Shown one piece after another: positions 28,426 to 37,513 of a DNA stretch of 64,000 bases (position 1 is the first letter of the stretch; each line of letters begins with the position of its first letter). The DNA is from Enterococcus hulanensis (GTDB lineage Bacteria; Bacillota; Bacilli; Lactobacillales; Enterococcaceae). A program made the position numbers and the translations under genes. The stretch is from NCBI RefSeq assembly GCF_005405485.1, contig NZ_BJED01000005.1:134580-198579 (forward strand), given 5' to 3'. The notes below the pieces were generated by a model. It was not told the DNA's origin. It ran no database searches and saw nothing but the letters and a program-made list of their open reading frames with translations.

Positions 28426-29163
28426 ATGAAAAAAATTAATTCTTTAGTATTAGCAACGGCGATTTTAGCTGGGATTACTTTAGCACCGGCAGCAACGTTA
28501 GCCGCAGGCGGCGGCGAGTATCCTTCAAATGGGATCATCACATTCACACCAAACACGGACCCGACTGATCCAAAGGACCCGTTAGATCCTGAAAGTCCAG
28601 CAGAGCCTGAAGATCCTACCGATCCAACGGGGCCTTCTCCAGGTACTCCGGGGGATTTATCAATCGATTATGCTTCAAGTTTAGACTTTGGTACACAAAA
28701 AATTACTTCTCAAACACAAGTATACAAAGCTAAGGCGCAAAAATATTTGGATAAAGACGGCGTAGCAACAACTGGCCCGAACTATGTCCAAGTTACTGAT
28801 AATCGCGGGTTAGAAGAGGGTTGGACATTACAAATGAAACAAAATGGTCAATTCGAAACAGCTGAATCAGAAGAATTAACTGGAGCAGCCGTAACCTTCA
28901 ACAATGGTCATGTGGTCACTGCGTCAAACTCTGCAAGTCCGACTGGTCAAGCGACGATCACTGCTGATCCTTCAGGCGCGTTACAAGACGTAATGTCAGC
29001 TAAAGATGGCGAAGGCGCTGGTACTTACCTGTTTGATTGGGGTACTGATGCAGTAACTGGTGCAAATAGTATTGAATTGAGTGTACCAGGATCGACAACA
29101 AAATATGCTAAAAAATATTCAACAACGTTTACTTGGGCTTTAACAGATACTCCAGGGAACTAA
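28426..29163 (+). CDS. cscB: WxL-domain surface protein
   Basis: Protein of 245 residues with signal peptide (LAPAATLAAGGGEY), a Pro/Asp-rich linker (about 40-75) and the WxL domain with EGWTLQMKQNG and FTWALTDTPGN. The core resembles the gene at 27346 so closely that a recent duplication is likely. The ribosome binding site AAGGAG is provided by the end of the upstream dispersed element. Confidence 0.9.
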   Translation: MKKINSLVLATAILAGITLAPAATLAAGGGEYPSNGIITFTPNTDPTDPKDPLDPESPAEPEDPTDPTGPSPGTPGDLSIDYASSLDFGTQKITSQTQVYKAKAQKYLDKDGVATTGPNYVQVTDNRGLEEGWTLQMKQNGQFETAESEELTGAAVTFNNGHVVTASNSASPTGQATITADPSGALQDVMSAKDGEGAGTYLFDWGTDAVTGANSIELSVPGSTTKYAKKYSTTFTWALTDTPGN

Positions 29164-29179
29164 TTAAAAAGATGCTGAA

Positions 29180-29210
29180 GAAGGGATGTTGCAAAACATC
29201 CCTTCCTTTC
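29180..29210 (+). terminator. hairpin between WxL and DUF916 genes
   Basis: Stem GAAGGGATGTT / AACATCCCTTC with GCAA tetraloop, followed by CTTTC, a weak T tract; probably an attenuator that sets more WxL than DUF916 protein. Confidence 0.6.
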
Positions 29211-29227
29211 GCTGGAAGGATAACTCT

Positions 29228-30313
29228 ATGATGAAACACAGAAAATTTGCACTGCTATTATTTTCGATACTAAGCTGTTTAACGATCGCGTCACCAAGCT
29301 TTGCCTCTGAGTTCAATTTTGCGGTCACACCGAAAGCTTCGGAGAATCAAATTGATAAGAACAAGACGTATTTTGATCTATCATTAGCACCGAACCAAGA
29401 AGATACCTTAACGGTCGACCTGCGAAATGATACGGACAAAGAAGTCGTGGTGGAAGCGCAGATCAGCAGTGCCAAGACGAATGGAAATGGTGTCGTTGAA
29501 TACAGCGAAAATAAACTCAAAAAAGATAAATCACTCAAATATGATTTGAAGGATTATGTTGAAGCACCTAAAGAAATCAAGCTGGCACCTAATACGGCGG
29601 CGGAATATAAAGTGAAAATACATATGCCTAATGAAAAATTTGATGGCGTAATCGCTGGTGGAATCACCTTTAAGGAAAAAACAACGGACAAAACGAGTGA
29701 TTCCTCTGATGATCAAAAAGGAAAAGGCTTAGCAATCAAAAATGAGTATTCGTATGTTGTTGCCTTGTTGATGCGGCAAACAACGCAAAATGGCGATCCT
29801 GACTTGAAATTGCTGGGAGTCAAGGCCGATCAGCGAAATGCGCGGAATGTGATTCAAGGAAAGCTGCAAAATCCTAATTTCACCTATTTGAACCAATTAG
29901 CAGCAAAAACAGTGATTACCAAAAAAGGCAATGGCAAGGCACTCTATACAAATGAACAAACTGGGATGCAAATGGCACCAAACACGAACTTTGACTTGTC
30001 TGTTCCTTTGAATGGGGATCGCTTAAAGGCTGGAAAGTATACGATGAAAATTGAAGCCTATGGTCAAAAAGATCAAGCAGGCACTCACAGCTTCAAAGAA
30101 AAAGACAGTGAAAAGGCCGAAAATTATCGTTATCAATGGTCGCTGGAAAAGGACTTTGAAATCAAATCTGACGTAGCCAAGAAGCTGAATGCTTCGGATG
30201 TAACGATCAAGAAGGATTATACGTGGGTGTATATCTTAATCGGGATTCTCTTATTGTTGCTGATCATCGTGTTATTGGTATGGCGCAAGAAAAAAAATGA
30301 CAAAAAAGAGTAG
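29228..30313 (+). CDS. cscA: DUF916/WxL-interacting membrane protein (CscA-like)
   Basis: Protein of 361 residues with a signal peptide (cleavage near SFASEF), a DUF916 beta domain (FDLSLAPNQEDTLTVDLRNDTDKEVVVEAQIS), a WxL-interacting second domain (about 180-300) and a C-terminal transmembrane helix followed by WRKKKNDKKE. It holds WxL proteins at the membrane or wall. The start at ATG 29228 follows GGAAGG and gives a clean signal peptide. It overlaps the sortase gene by 17 bp. Confidence 0.88.
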   Translation: MMKHRKFALLLFSILSCLTIASPSFASEFNFAVTPKASENQIDKNKTYFDLSLAPNQEDTLTVDLRNDTDKEVVVEAQISSAKTNGNGVVEYSENKLKKDKSLKYDLKDYVEAPKEIKLAPNTAAEYKVKIHMPNEKFDGVIAGGITFKEKTTDKTSDSSDDQKGKGLAIKNEYSYVVALLMRQTTQNGDPDLKLLGVKADQRNARNVIQGKLQNPNFTYLNQLAAKTVITKKGNGKALYTNEQTGMQMAPNTNFDLSVPLNGDRLKAGKYTMKIEAYGQKDQAGTHSFKEKDSEKAENYRYQWSLEKDFEIKSDVAKKLNASDVTIKKDYTWVYILIGILLLLLIIVLLVWRKKKNDKKE

Positions 30314-31058
30314 ATTCAGTCTCATACTGATCTACTGTATAGCGATTTTTCTTTTGTTTTCCCCTTATCTGAAACAAGCGGTCCTTATTTTTCAAACACA
30401 GGACGTCACGATTGAACGAACGAAAACGATCGGTGCGCTGGAGGAGGTTCCGTTAGAAGCGGTTCAGCCGCCAGATTTAGCGGATACGCTGGCATTTGAA
30501 AAAAAGCAAATCTTTCAGGCGATCGGTCAGATCATTATTCCTAAAGTGGCGATCGGCTTGCCGATTTTCCCTGGATTAGACAACCAGCAGATGCTGGTAG
30601 GGGCCGGTACGTTGTTTCCGGAAAGAACAGTTGAAGCACATAATATGGTGGTGGTCGGACATCATTTGGGGCGAAACAATTTGTTATTTGGCAAGCTGCT
30701 GGAGGTAACGGTTGGGGATGATCTTTATCTAGAGTATCAAAACGATTTTTATCATTATACCGTGACCCAAACCAAGCTCATCCAGCAAACAAATATTCAG
30801 GTCACAGATGATAAAAACAGCACTGAGATAACCTTGATCACTTGCGACAAACCGACTCAAACCCAGCAGCGCTTTATCGTCAAAGGCAAGCTGACAAAAA
30901 CTCCGGATAAAAAGACCAAGCAAAAAGTATTGCTGCAGAAAGAAACAGTGCAAATAAAGAATCAAAAGAAAGATAGGTATTACTGTATTGCTATGATCGT
31001 TCTTTTACTCCTCGCTCTTTTGATTGGGATAAGAGTAATCTACAAGATTAGTGAGTGA
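30297..31058 (+). CDS. sortase of the surface cluster
   Basis: Sortase of 253 residues with membrane helices at both ends (about 10-27 and 226-245), as in class C enzymes. The catalytic His is in VVVGHHLG (about 122), the Cys in TLITCDKP (about 183) and the Arg in QQRFIVKG. It would join LPXTG proteins such as the product of 26213 to the wall or to each other. A class A assignment cannot be excluded without a lid-region comparison. The gene overlaps the DUF916 gene. Confidence 0.88.
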   Translation: MTKKSRFSLILIYCIAIFLLFSPYLKQAVLIFQTQDVTIERTKTIGALEEVPLEAVQPPDLADTLAFEKKQIFQAIGQIIIPKVAIGLPIFPGLDNQQMLVGAGTLFPERTVEAHNMVVVGHHLGRNNLLFGKLLEVTVGDDLYLEYQNDFYHYTVTQTKLIQQTNIQVTDDKNSTEITLITCDKPTQTQQRFIVKGKLTKTPDKKTKQKVLLQKETVQIKNQKKDRYYCIAMIVLLLLALLIGIRVIYKISE

Positions 31059-31079
31059 AACGGTGGAAGGCGTGATGAA

Positions 31080-31661
31080 ATGAAAAAAATATTAAAGAGT
31101 TCTCTGGTACTGGCGATGGGAACATCGTTTTTCCTATTTTCAAAGCAAGGATTTGCAGAAACAGTCATTTATAATCCTATGAATCCGTATCAAACGGCCA
31201 CTCCGATTCCAAACGATGACAATGAGACAAGCAATAGTTTGTCCAGTTCAGAGGAAACGGTTGCCAGTTCAGCGGAAGAATCGGAAACGTATGATTCTTT
31301 GGAAGATGATGAGCCTAAGACCACAAAAGCTGTCACAGCAGATCAAAGCAGCAATGGAGTAGGCTTCTTGCTACCTGAAGAGAGACTGGAACCAAGGAAA
31401 GAAACAAGCAGCCTTCCATTGAACAATCCTTATCTGACGAAATTAATCGTACGGCCTAAAAATCAAGTCTTAATGTTAGACGATGACTTCTTTACACAAA
31501 CGACTGTGTTACCGTCGCTGCCAGAAAGCGGTAGCGGAGCGGGTTCCTCAAATGATTATGGGGACATTGCCTTAAGTGCTTATTTATTATCGGGGATTGT
31601 ACTTTACGGGGAAGCAAACGGTCAATTTGACACAGAAATGAGTGATTATTTTGCTAGATAG
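31080..31661 (+). CDS. secreted acidic protein with LPESG motif
   Basis: Protein of 193 residues with a signal peptide (cleavage near GFAETV), an acidic Ser/Glu-rich region (about 45-90) and, near the C terminus, LPSLPESGSG followed by a short, only moderately hydrophobic segment (DIALSAYLLSGIVLYG) and an uncharged tail. This looks like a degenerate sortase signal, but it lacks the basic tail. Not recognised as a family. It lies between the sortase and the Mga-like gene and overlaps the latter. Confidence 0.6.
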   Translation: MKKILKSSLVLAMGTSFFLFSKQGFAETVIYNPMNPYQTATPIPNDDNETSNSLSSSEETVASSAEESETYDSLEDDEPKTTKAVTADQSSNGVGFLLPEERLEPRKETSSLPLNNPYLTKLIVRPKNQVLMLDDDFFTQTTVLPSLPESGSGAGSSNDYGDIALSAYLLSGIVLYGEANGQFDTEMSDYFAR

Positions 31662-33081
31662 TTTATTGGCAAAAGAAGAATGGAGAAAGTATCAGCTGTT
31701 AAAGCGGTTGGAACGCAGTCCGTATTTTTCTTTAACGAAAAAAGAGATGATGGATCAATTGGAAATATCTAACTTCGTGCTTAAAAGCATGATCGACCAG
31801 TTGGTGTTGGATTTAGAGAAATATGGATTAGCGCAGGAGATCCATGTGTTTTTGGAAGATCCGTTCATTCAATTGGAAATTACCGGAACAGCCAGTTCGG
31901 AAACACTCTTGGAAAAATATGTGGAAGAATCCATCAGCTTCCAGCTTTTATTAAGCGCTGTGCTAGGCACTTTCAGGTCGCTGAATGAGTTTTCGGAAAA
32001 AGCTTTGATCAGTTATCCGCTGGCTCGAAGCAACTATAAGCAATTGAATAAATATCTAGCCGCTTTTAATTTTAAGATAGATAAAAAATTCCGCTTGATC
32101 GGCGACTGTGAAAAAAATTTACGTTTATTTTTGACCGAATTATTCTCGCGAATCTATAAAACGGATTTTAGTATTTTTAACCAGACCGATAAAAGTTTTG
32201 TTGAAGGCAGGCAAGTATATCTGCTAATGACGGGGATGACTGTCCATCAGAAAATCAATTTGCAGCAATATCTCTATATTACTGATTTGAGAATTCAGCA
32301 GCAAAAATATGTTGAAGATCAAGAAAAAAGCTGCTTACTAAGAGAAAATATCCAAGAAGAAGCTGAGAACTCTTTCTTTCGTCGTGTACCTGAGGGTTTT
32401 CGTGAAGCGGAGGTGATCGCTTTTTTACGATATTACTATTCTCGTTCGGAGGATCTCGCGATCGGGTTAAAATTGACTGAAAATGAACAAATCATCGATT
32501 GGAGTCAAAAGCTGTTAGCGGGACTGCTGCATCATTTTCCTAATTTAACGGGATATTCGGAGCATAAAAATGTTTTTTTAAGACGAAGCTGCTTATTGCA
32601 TTTTCAATTGATGGAAACCAGTTAAGCCTATGAAGAGTTACAGCCCGAAATGAATATCCTTTATTTCCAACAAACGTATCCAAAAGTCTTAGTCTTTTGT
32701 AAAAAATACATCAATGATTTAAAGGATACTGATTTAGGTCTGTTCAAAAAGAAGAAACAGGTTCTTTTCCACTATTTGTTTTTTATCTTAGAGTCATTTC
32801 CTAAGATAAACTTGTTAGAGATGATCTATATCTATGTCGACTTTTCTTTTGGAAGTTCGTACAACAAATTTATCGTGGAGAATCTAGACTTCTTTCATAT
32901 TGCTGGTGCCGAAGTGGCGGACGAGCTTGAATCATCAGATATTATACTAACGGATTCTAGAGATTTAGGGGAAAAATATAAGAAGGATTATGTTGTCTGG
33001 TTAGCCCCGCCGCGTCCATTAGATTGGGCGAATCTAGGTCAAAAAATAAGTAATAAAAGAGCTGAAAAAAAGCCGATTTGA
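31651..33081 (+). pseudogene. Mga-like transcriptional regulator interrupted by an in-frame stop
   Basis: The 5' part (about 324 residues) begins LDSLLAKEEWRKYQLLKRLE with two helix-turn-helix-like segments and PRD-like domains typical of Mga/AtxA-type regulators. A TAA at 32623-32625 ends it, but the same frame continues without interruption (AYEELQPEMNILYFQQ...) to 33081 with an EIIB-like C-terminal region ending VVWLAPPRPLDW. One base change would restore a protein of about 476 residues, the family size. TTG 31651 is preferred to GTG 31642 because GAGTG precedes it. The truncated protein may still bind DNA. It is beside the surface cluster that it would regulate. Confidence 0.75.
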
Positions 33082-33209
33082 AAAACACAGGAGATTAGAA
33101 CGGAAAATAGTTGAATTTACTACTTTTGAACGTTGAGAATAGCTGATCATCAACACTATTTCGTTTAGAAATTTGCATTTAAGGTTTTTCATAAAATATG
33201 GAGGAAAAA

Positions 33210-33923
33210 ATGAATCAAGTACTGTTATTATCCAAAAATCTTTTTACCGATCATCCTTTGGAATTTAAACTGAATAAGTTAAATTATGAAGTCTTTCTTT
33301 CCACTAGTTTGTTAGAACAATTGCAATATGGAACAGCCGGCATTGGCATTTTAGGTCACTTCCAGTTTGTCATTATAGGAAAAACGGTAGACAACAAAGA
33401 ATTAAGAATTTTAATTGATCGATTAGCGAGGTATTCCTTTACTTTTTTAAGAGAGGTCGAGGTCGAACCAGATCATGACAAACAAGAATTTTTAACTGAA
33501 CTGGGCTTTCATGGCTATCTCAATGAAAATGAGAGTATCGAAGAAATTAGAGAACGAATGGTGCTGGCACAAGAAGCTCAGGGCGATAGAAAGGATTCGC
33601 AGCCATCGAATGATTCAACAGAGCCGATTTTCCCAGTAAGAAAAGCGATGGAAAACTATTTGCTTCCTCAAGCATCTCTTTCGAAAACAGAAAAAAGAGT
33701 GCTGAATTTATTGTTGGAGGCCAAAGGAAAAGCTATCAGCCGGGAAGAATTGTGTCAGAAGTTATGGACATTAGGCCCGACGACGTCAAATAAAAATCAA
33801 TTGTCTTATTTGATCAGTAAAATTAAGAAGAAGCTGCCTCAAACTGATTTCTATGACAAAACTATCATGACTATTTGGGGCGAAGGCTACAAAATAATGC
33901 CGTCCTTTTACGAAAAAAATTAA
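33210..33923 (+). CDS. winged-helix (OmpR/PhoB-type) orphan regulator
   Basis: Protein of 237 residues. The C-terminal 90 residues form an OmpR-type winged helix: LSKTEKRVLNLLLEAKGKAISREELCQKLW and LSYLISKIKKKL with a terminal GEGYKI hairpin. The N-terminal part resembles a receiver in length but has no acidic phospho-acceptor pattern, so it is probably not phosphorylated. ATG 33210 is chosen since GGAGG (33201-33205) lies before it. Its place behind the surface cluster and the broken Mga-like gene suggests control of the cluster. Confidence 0.75.
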   Translation: MNQVLLLSKNLFTDHPLEFKLNKLNYEVFLSTSLLEQLQYGTAGIGILGHFQFVIIGKTVDNKELRILIDRLARYSFTFLREVEVEPDHDKQEFLTELGFHGYLNENESIEEIRERMVLAQEAQGDRKDSQPSNDSTEPIFPVRKAMENYLLPQASLSKTEKRVLNLLLEAKGKAISREELCQKLWTLGPTTSNKNQLSYLISKIKKKLPQTDFYDKTIMTIWGEGYKIMPSFYEKN

Positions 33924-33947
33924 GAGGCCTAGTTCAGGCCTCTTTTT
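33922..33947. terminator. bidirectional terminator
   Basis: Stem AAGAGGCCT / AGGCCTCTT with a T run, between two converging genes. Confidence 0.88.
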
Positions 33948-33957
33948 GATACAAATA

Positions 33958-34968
33958 TTAATAGCATTTCGCGCAAGGTGTCAGGCCTCGATTTTGAGCT
34001 TCTTCTAGTGTGGCAGGTGTGTAAGTTCCGTTTCCGCATTTATGGGTGTGATACTTGCTGCCGGTCGGCGTGACATAGACGGTCTGGCCTTGTGCAGCTT
34101 CGGCGGCTTGGGCTTGCTGCTGTGCTTGAGCCTCTGCTTCCGCTTGCACTTGGGCCGCCGCGGCTTGTTGAGCGGCGGCTTCTTGAGCGATTCGTTCCTC
34201 TTCGGCCTTCTTGGCCGCTTCCGCTTCTTCTGCTAGCCGTTTTTCTTCGGCTTTTCTAGCTGCTTCTGCTTGTTCTGCCGCGCGCTTCTCTTCGGCTTCT
34301 TTGGCCTCTTGCTCTTTTTTCAGCCGTTCTGCTTCGGCTTTTTTCGCCGCTTTGATTTCGGCCTGCGCTTTTTTATATTCATCAGCGGCTGTTTGGTTAT
34401 AGCCTTTGCCTGCTTGCGCATAGTTTTCGATAGCCCAAATATTGCGGCTTTGCTCTTTGGCTTTTTCCTCGGCTTTTTTGATTTTATCAAGGTATTTCGT
34501 GTTCTTTCCCTTGGTGCTGCGGGCTACTGCCAGGCCTTCATTCGCTAATGTTTCTTGAACCAATTTTCCGTCGGCCCAAACATACACCAGTTCACGTTTT
34601 TTACTATCGCGTTTCGCGCCTTTGTCGTATTCTATCTGAATTTTTTCGGCATTTTTCAAAATTTCTTTTGTTCGATCCTTGGCTTCTTGAGCATAAGGAT
34701 TTTCTTTTTTGAGTTCAGGTGCCTTGATCAGCAAATATTTTGCAGTGACGGTTTTACCATTTTTCAATTTGAACCGCGTGGTATCCCCATCAACATATTT
34801 TTTGACTTTGACGGTGACCTTTTTATTGGCAGTTCGTTTGATTTTGACCGTTTTTTCCGTCTTCGATTTCGCTGCCTCTACCTGATAATGCTGTGTAGGG
34901 GCGGCAAATAGAAAACTAACTAAAACCGCGAATGTTACCCCAAGCTTTACCCCAATCCTTTTTTTCAT
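33958..34968 (-). CDS. secreted staphylococcal-nuclease-like protein with coiled coil and Cys-rich tail
   Basis: Protein of 336 residues. A signal peptide (about 1-32) is followed by an SNase domain (about 45-185): VDGDTTRFKL matches the first metal site, but the usual R...DTPE catalytic loop reads AKYLLIKAPEL, replacing the catalytic Arg by Lys and the metal-binding Asp by Lys; the second Arg (KRELVYVWADG) is kept. An Ala/Glu/Lys-rich coiled coil (about 200-285) and a C-terminal HTHKCGNG...CAKC motif follow. It may be a non-catalytic wall or nucleic-acid-binding protein. Start ATG 34968. Confidence 0.8.
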   Translation of the reverse strand: MKKRIGVKLGVTFAVLVSFLFAAPTQHYQVEAAKSKTEKTVKIKRTANKKVTVKVKKYVDGDTTRFKLKNGKTVTAKYLLIKAPELKKENPYAQEAKDRTKEILKNAEKIQIEYDKGAKRDSKKRELVYVWADGKLVQETLANEGLAVARSTKGKNTKYLDKIKKAEEKAKEQSRNIWAIENYAQAGKGYNQTAADEYKKAQAEIKAAKKAEAERLKKEQEAKEAEEKRAAEQAEAARKAEEKRLAEEAEAAKKAEEERIAQEAAAQQAAAAQVQAEAEAQAQQQAQAAEAAQGQTVYVTPTGSKYHTHKCGNGTYTPATLEEAQNRGLTPCAKCY

Positions 34969-35332
34969 TTAAAGCCCTCATTCTTTCCACTCTCTATAAA
35001 TAATATTTTTGAACATTTGTATAATTAAATAATACTATATTTCTCTGGTTATTTTTATAAAAAACACAAAAATAGTTTATAGCGAAATTTTGTCGCTTAA
35101 AAAAACTAAAACATTTTTTTATCTAATAAATCCAGTAATAACTATGACGGGAAAAACTACTTTACATATAGAAGCAATATCTTAAGAAATGGGCTTGAAA
35201 ATGCAATTTTCTTTCGCGAAAATTAAAAAGTTGGGTAAATTTAGTGTTATTTAAGAGTTATAATAAATAAGTGGAGTTAAAAAAATATAAACATTATGGA
35301 ACCTTATTTTGGGTTAGAAGGAGAGAACACTT
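34969..35332. other. AT-rich divergent intergenic region
   Basis: About 360 bp between the nuclease-like gene and an unknown gene in the opposite direction. It must hold the promoters of both, but no pair of boxes stands out. AAGGAGAG (35318-35325) is the ribosome binding site of the downstream gene. No small gene is convincing. Confidence 0.4.
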
Positions 35333-36403
35333 ATGCAAACAAAACCATTGTCACAGATCACACTTTTCACTATGGGGCGGGCGAATCTGGAGAAGCGCCT
35401 GGCGAAATTTTACGAAGATTCTTCCGATGCGGATTCGACGCTTCAATATTTGGTGGCGGTGCTGGTTCGGCAATGTTTGTGCATCAGTGATTTCTCGGAT
35501 TTTTGCGGGGATTTGGTTCGGGAGATCCTTTTATTTGCGGAGCCGTCAGATGTGCTGCGGAAGCTTGCTCCGTTGTTTCGGGCGTCCTTTACATCCGGCA
35601 AAGAATGGGAAACGGTTACTCGCCGTCTCTATAAAAATAAGAATGAATATCATCGCTACAATAATCGTGTGAGTGATAATAAGAAGTATTTATTTAGCAG
35701 CACAACGCCACCCGAAAAAATGGATGGCCAATATAAAGTCGTCTCGACCTTTGAGGATGCAGTGGGGAAGATCCATACGTGGAGCTTACGAGATGCCGAC
35801 TCGAAATCTTCCGGAATGAAAATCGATGCGGCGTTAGAGCTGCTGTCGTCTTTGACGATCTTTGAAAAGGACGGCATCCGCCGTTTTGTTAAGTTGGAAA
35901 ATTCCGATATCTTCAACTGCACTCGCTATCCGAAAGTCAGACATGGAGTGGTCTTGGAGACGTCTGATCAAAATTCGGTGGTGGAAGAGTCTCCAAGTCA
36001 AACTCCAGCACAGCAGCCAGCAGCTTTCGACTTCAGCAACCTGAGTGATGCAGAAAAACTCGCATTAGTGAAAATGCTTTTACCAGAAGGAATGGTGCTG
36101 ACAGACGCTCGGATGACGGAGCTTGGAGATGAAACCAAGTCCGAAAGTCCTGTCACCATCGAACAAAAGGCTGAACCAAACAGCGCTGGATCAACTTCGG
36201 CAGTCAAAGAAAAACCAAAAGCCGAAAGCAAGAAGCCCGCAGAAATTCCCGTACACAAGAAAAACTCCTATTCCAACTACCAAAAGCCGAAAAGTGAGAA
36301 ACAGAAAAAGCGCGAGGAAAAGGACGATCTGATGATGAAAAGAGAAAAAGGCAAGGGCGGGGTTGGAAAAAAGAAAGATCGAAAACGCAATCGAAGGAAA
36401 TAG
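35333..36403 (+). CDS. hypothetical protein with strongly basic C terminus
   Basis: Protein of 356 residues that I do not recognise. Residues 1-200 look globular and mostly helical (ANLEKRLAKFYEDSSDADSTLQYLVAVLVRQCLCISDFSDF; later MKIDAALELLSSLTIFEKDGIRRFV). A proline/glutamine-rich linker follows, and the last 100 residues are highly charged, ending KGGVGKKKDRKRNRRK, suggestive of nucleic acid or ribosome contact. It starts after AAGGAG and lies next to the CRISPR island without being obviously part of it. Confidence 0.65.
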   Translation: MQTKPLSQITLFTMGRANLEKRLAKFYEDSSDADSTLQYLVAVLVRQCLCISDFSDFCGDLVREILLFAEPSDVLRKLAPLFRASFTSGKEWETVTRRLYKNKNEYHRYNNRVSDNKKYLFSSTTPPEKMDGQYKVVSTFEDAVGKIHTWSLRDADSKSSGMKIDAALELLSSLTIFEKDGIRRFVKLENSDIFNCTRYPKVRHGVVLETSDQNSVVEESPSQTPAQQPAAFDFSNLSDAEKLALVKMLLPEGMVLTDARMTELGDETKSESPVTIEQKAEPNSAGSTSAVKEKPKAESKKPAEIPVHKKNSYSNYQKPKSEKQKKREEKDDLMMKREKGKGGVGKKKDRKRNRRK

Positions 36404-36802
36404 GTTGCGTTGATTGAGGATGTTTTTGGTGAAATAGAAATTAAAAAAAATGGTACCTTACGAGGGTTTATTTGTTGTGGAGAAAATCACTTTAGGAGGT
36501 CATAAATAACTGAGCGACCATACAATATCTTGCGGATAATTGTATGGTTGTTTGGCGTTCGAATGTATAACCACATTTAATGAAAGGCGAGCTGATGATA
36601 GATTACTATGGTCGGTTTTGTCGATCTGTCGACCATAATTAAGTGGAAAAACCTGTAGTTACGACAGCAACAGATAATAGTTGATAGAAAAAGATTTTCT
36701 CTGAAAGAGATTGTTATGTTTGATGAGTGGTAAGAGAGTAAAGTTGCGATCGACAGAAAAGTGCTACTAAGACCGCGTGGTTACAGGTATAATTTAAGAC
36801 GG
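36404..36802 (+). promoter_or_regulatory. leader of CRISPR array 1
   Basis: No gene is evident. The proximal part has CTGTCG at 36626-36631, TTACGACAG at 36659-36667 and CGACAG at 36751-36756, the last ending 46 bp before the first repeat; TATAAT at 36788-36793 lies 9 bp before the repeat without a recognisable -35. The same sites at the same spacing occur in the other two leaders. Farther upstream a hairpin (ACCATACAAT 36517-36526 with its complement 36539-36548) and an AGGAGGT with no ORF behind it (36494-36500) are seen. Confidence 0.75.
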
Positions 36803-37464
36803 GATCAAAATATAAAAGAGTGGAATGTAAATACTGTAAATGATCACAAGTATGTGTTACTGAATCAATCAAAATATAAAAGAGTGGAATGTAAATTTTC
36901 GAGGTGCCAGAGATCGACACAGCGCCCAAATGATCAAAATATAAAAGAGTGGAATGTAAATGTTTCACCAGCAAAACCAGCAGCCGCTGTTTTCAATATC
37001 AAAATCTAAAAGAATGGAATGTAAATTCTTGATTAGTGAAGTTTCTGTTCACCGCTAAAGTATCAAAATATAAAAGAGTGGAATGTAAATGTCATTGCCT
37101 ATGAACTCGGCTACATTACTTTTTCATCGAAATCTAAAAGAGTGGAATGTAAATCCTGGATCAATCGATTTCAAAATATCCTTAATGGAATCAAAATCTA
37201 AAAGAGTGGAATGTAAATGAACCATGAAACGAGAATTTACAACAACTCGCAAAGATCAAAATCTAAAAGAATGGAATGTAAATATCGGTAAGGTGTCCGA
37301 AGTTGGTGAGATCGTCTACATCAAAATCTAAAAGAATGGAATGTAAATGGAATTGATTCGATAGCTTTTTTTGCAGCAGCATAAGATCAAAATCTAAAAA
37401 TAGAAGTAAAGACCATGTAGTAGCCCTAAGGTATTTAGTCAAATCTAAAACGAGATAAAATAAA
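36803..37464 (+). CRISPR. CRISPR array 1 (nine good repeats, decayed distal end)
   Basis: Repeats of 29-30 bp ending GTGGAATGTAAAT or ATGGAATGTAAAT start at 36803, 36867, 36932, 36997, 37061, 37125, 37189, 37254 and 37319, with spacers of about 34-36 bp. Degenerate repeats follow at 37385 and about 37438. The 5' half varies: ATCAAAATATAAAAG in repeats 1, 2, 3 and 5, ATCAAAATCTAAAAG in the others. The loss of repeat identity at the distal end confirms the leader is at 36560-36802. The repeat type fits subtype I-B. Confidence 0.95.
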
Positions 37465-37466
37465 AA

Positions 37467-37513
37467 AGCAGATTATATATAGCTTAATAGCTAAGTATAA
37501 TCTACTTTCTTTT
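37467..37513. terminator. bidirectional terminator after array 1
   Basis: An 18-bp stem with two or three mismatches (37467-37484 with 37489-37506), loop TAAT, then TTCTTTT. It would end array 1 transcription on the plus strand and also the mini-CRISPR RNA that approaches on the minus strand. Confidence 0.8.

Noticed and set aside
34042..34911. Several long open frames on the plus strand opposite the nuclease-like gene
   Set aside because: They mirror the Ala/Glu/Lys-rich coding strand; no ribosome binding site and low-complexity Phe/Leu/Ala composition.
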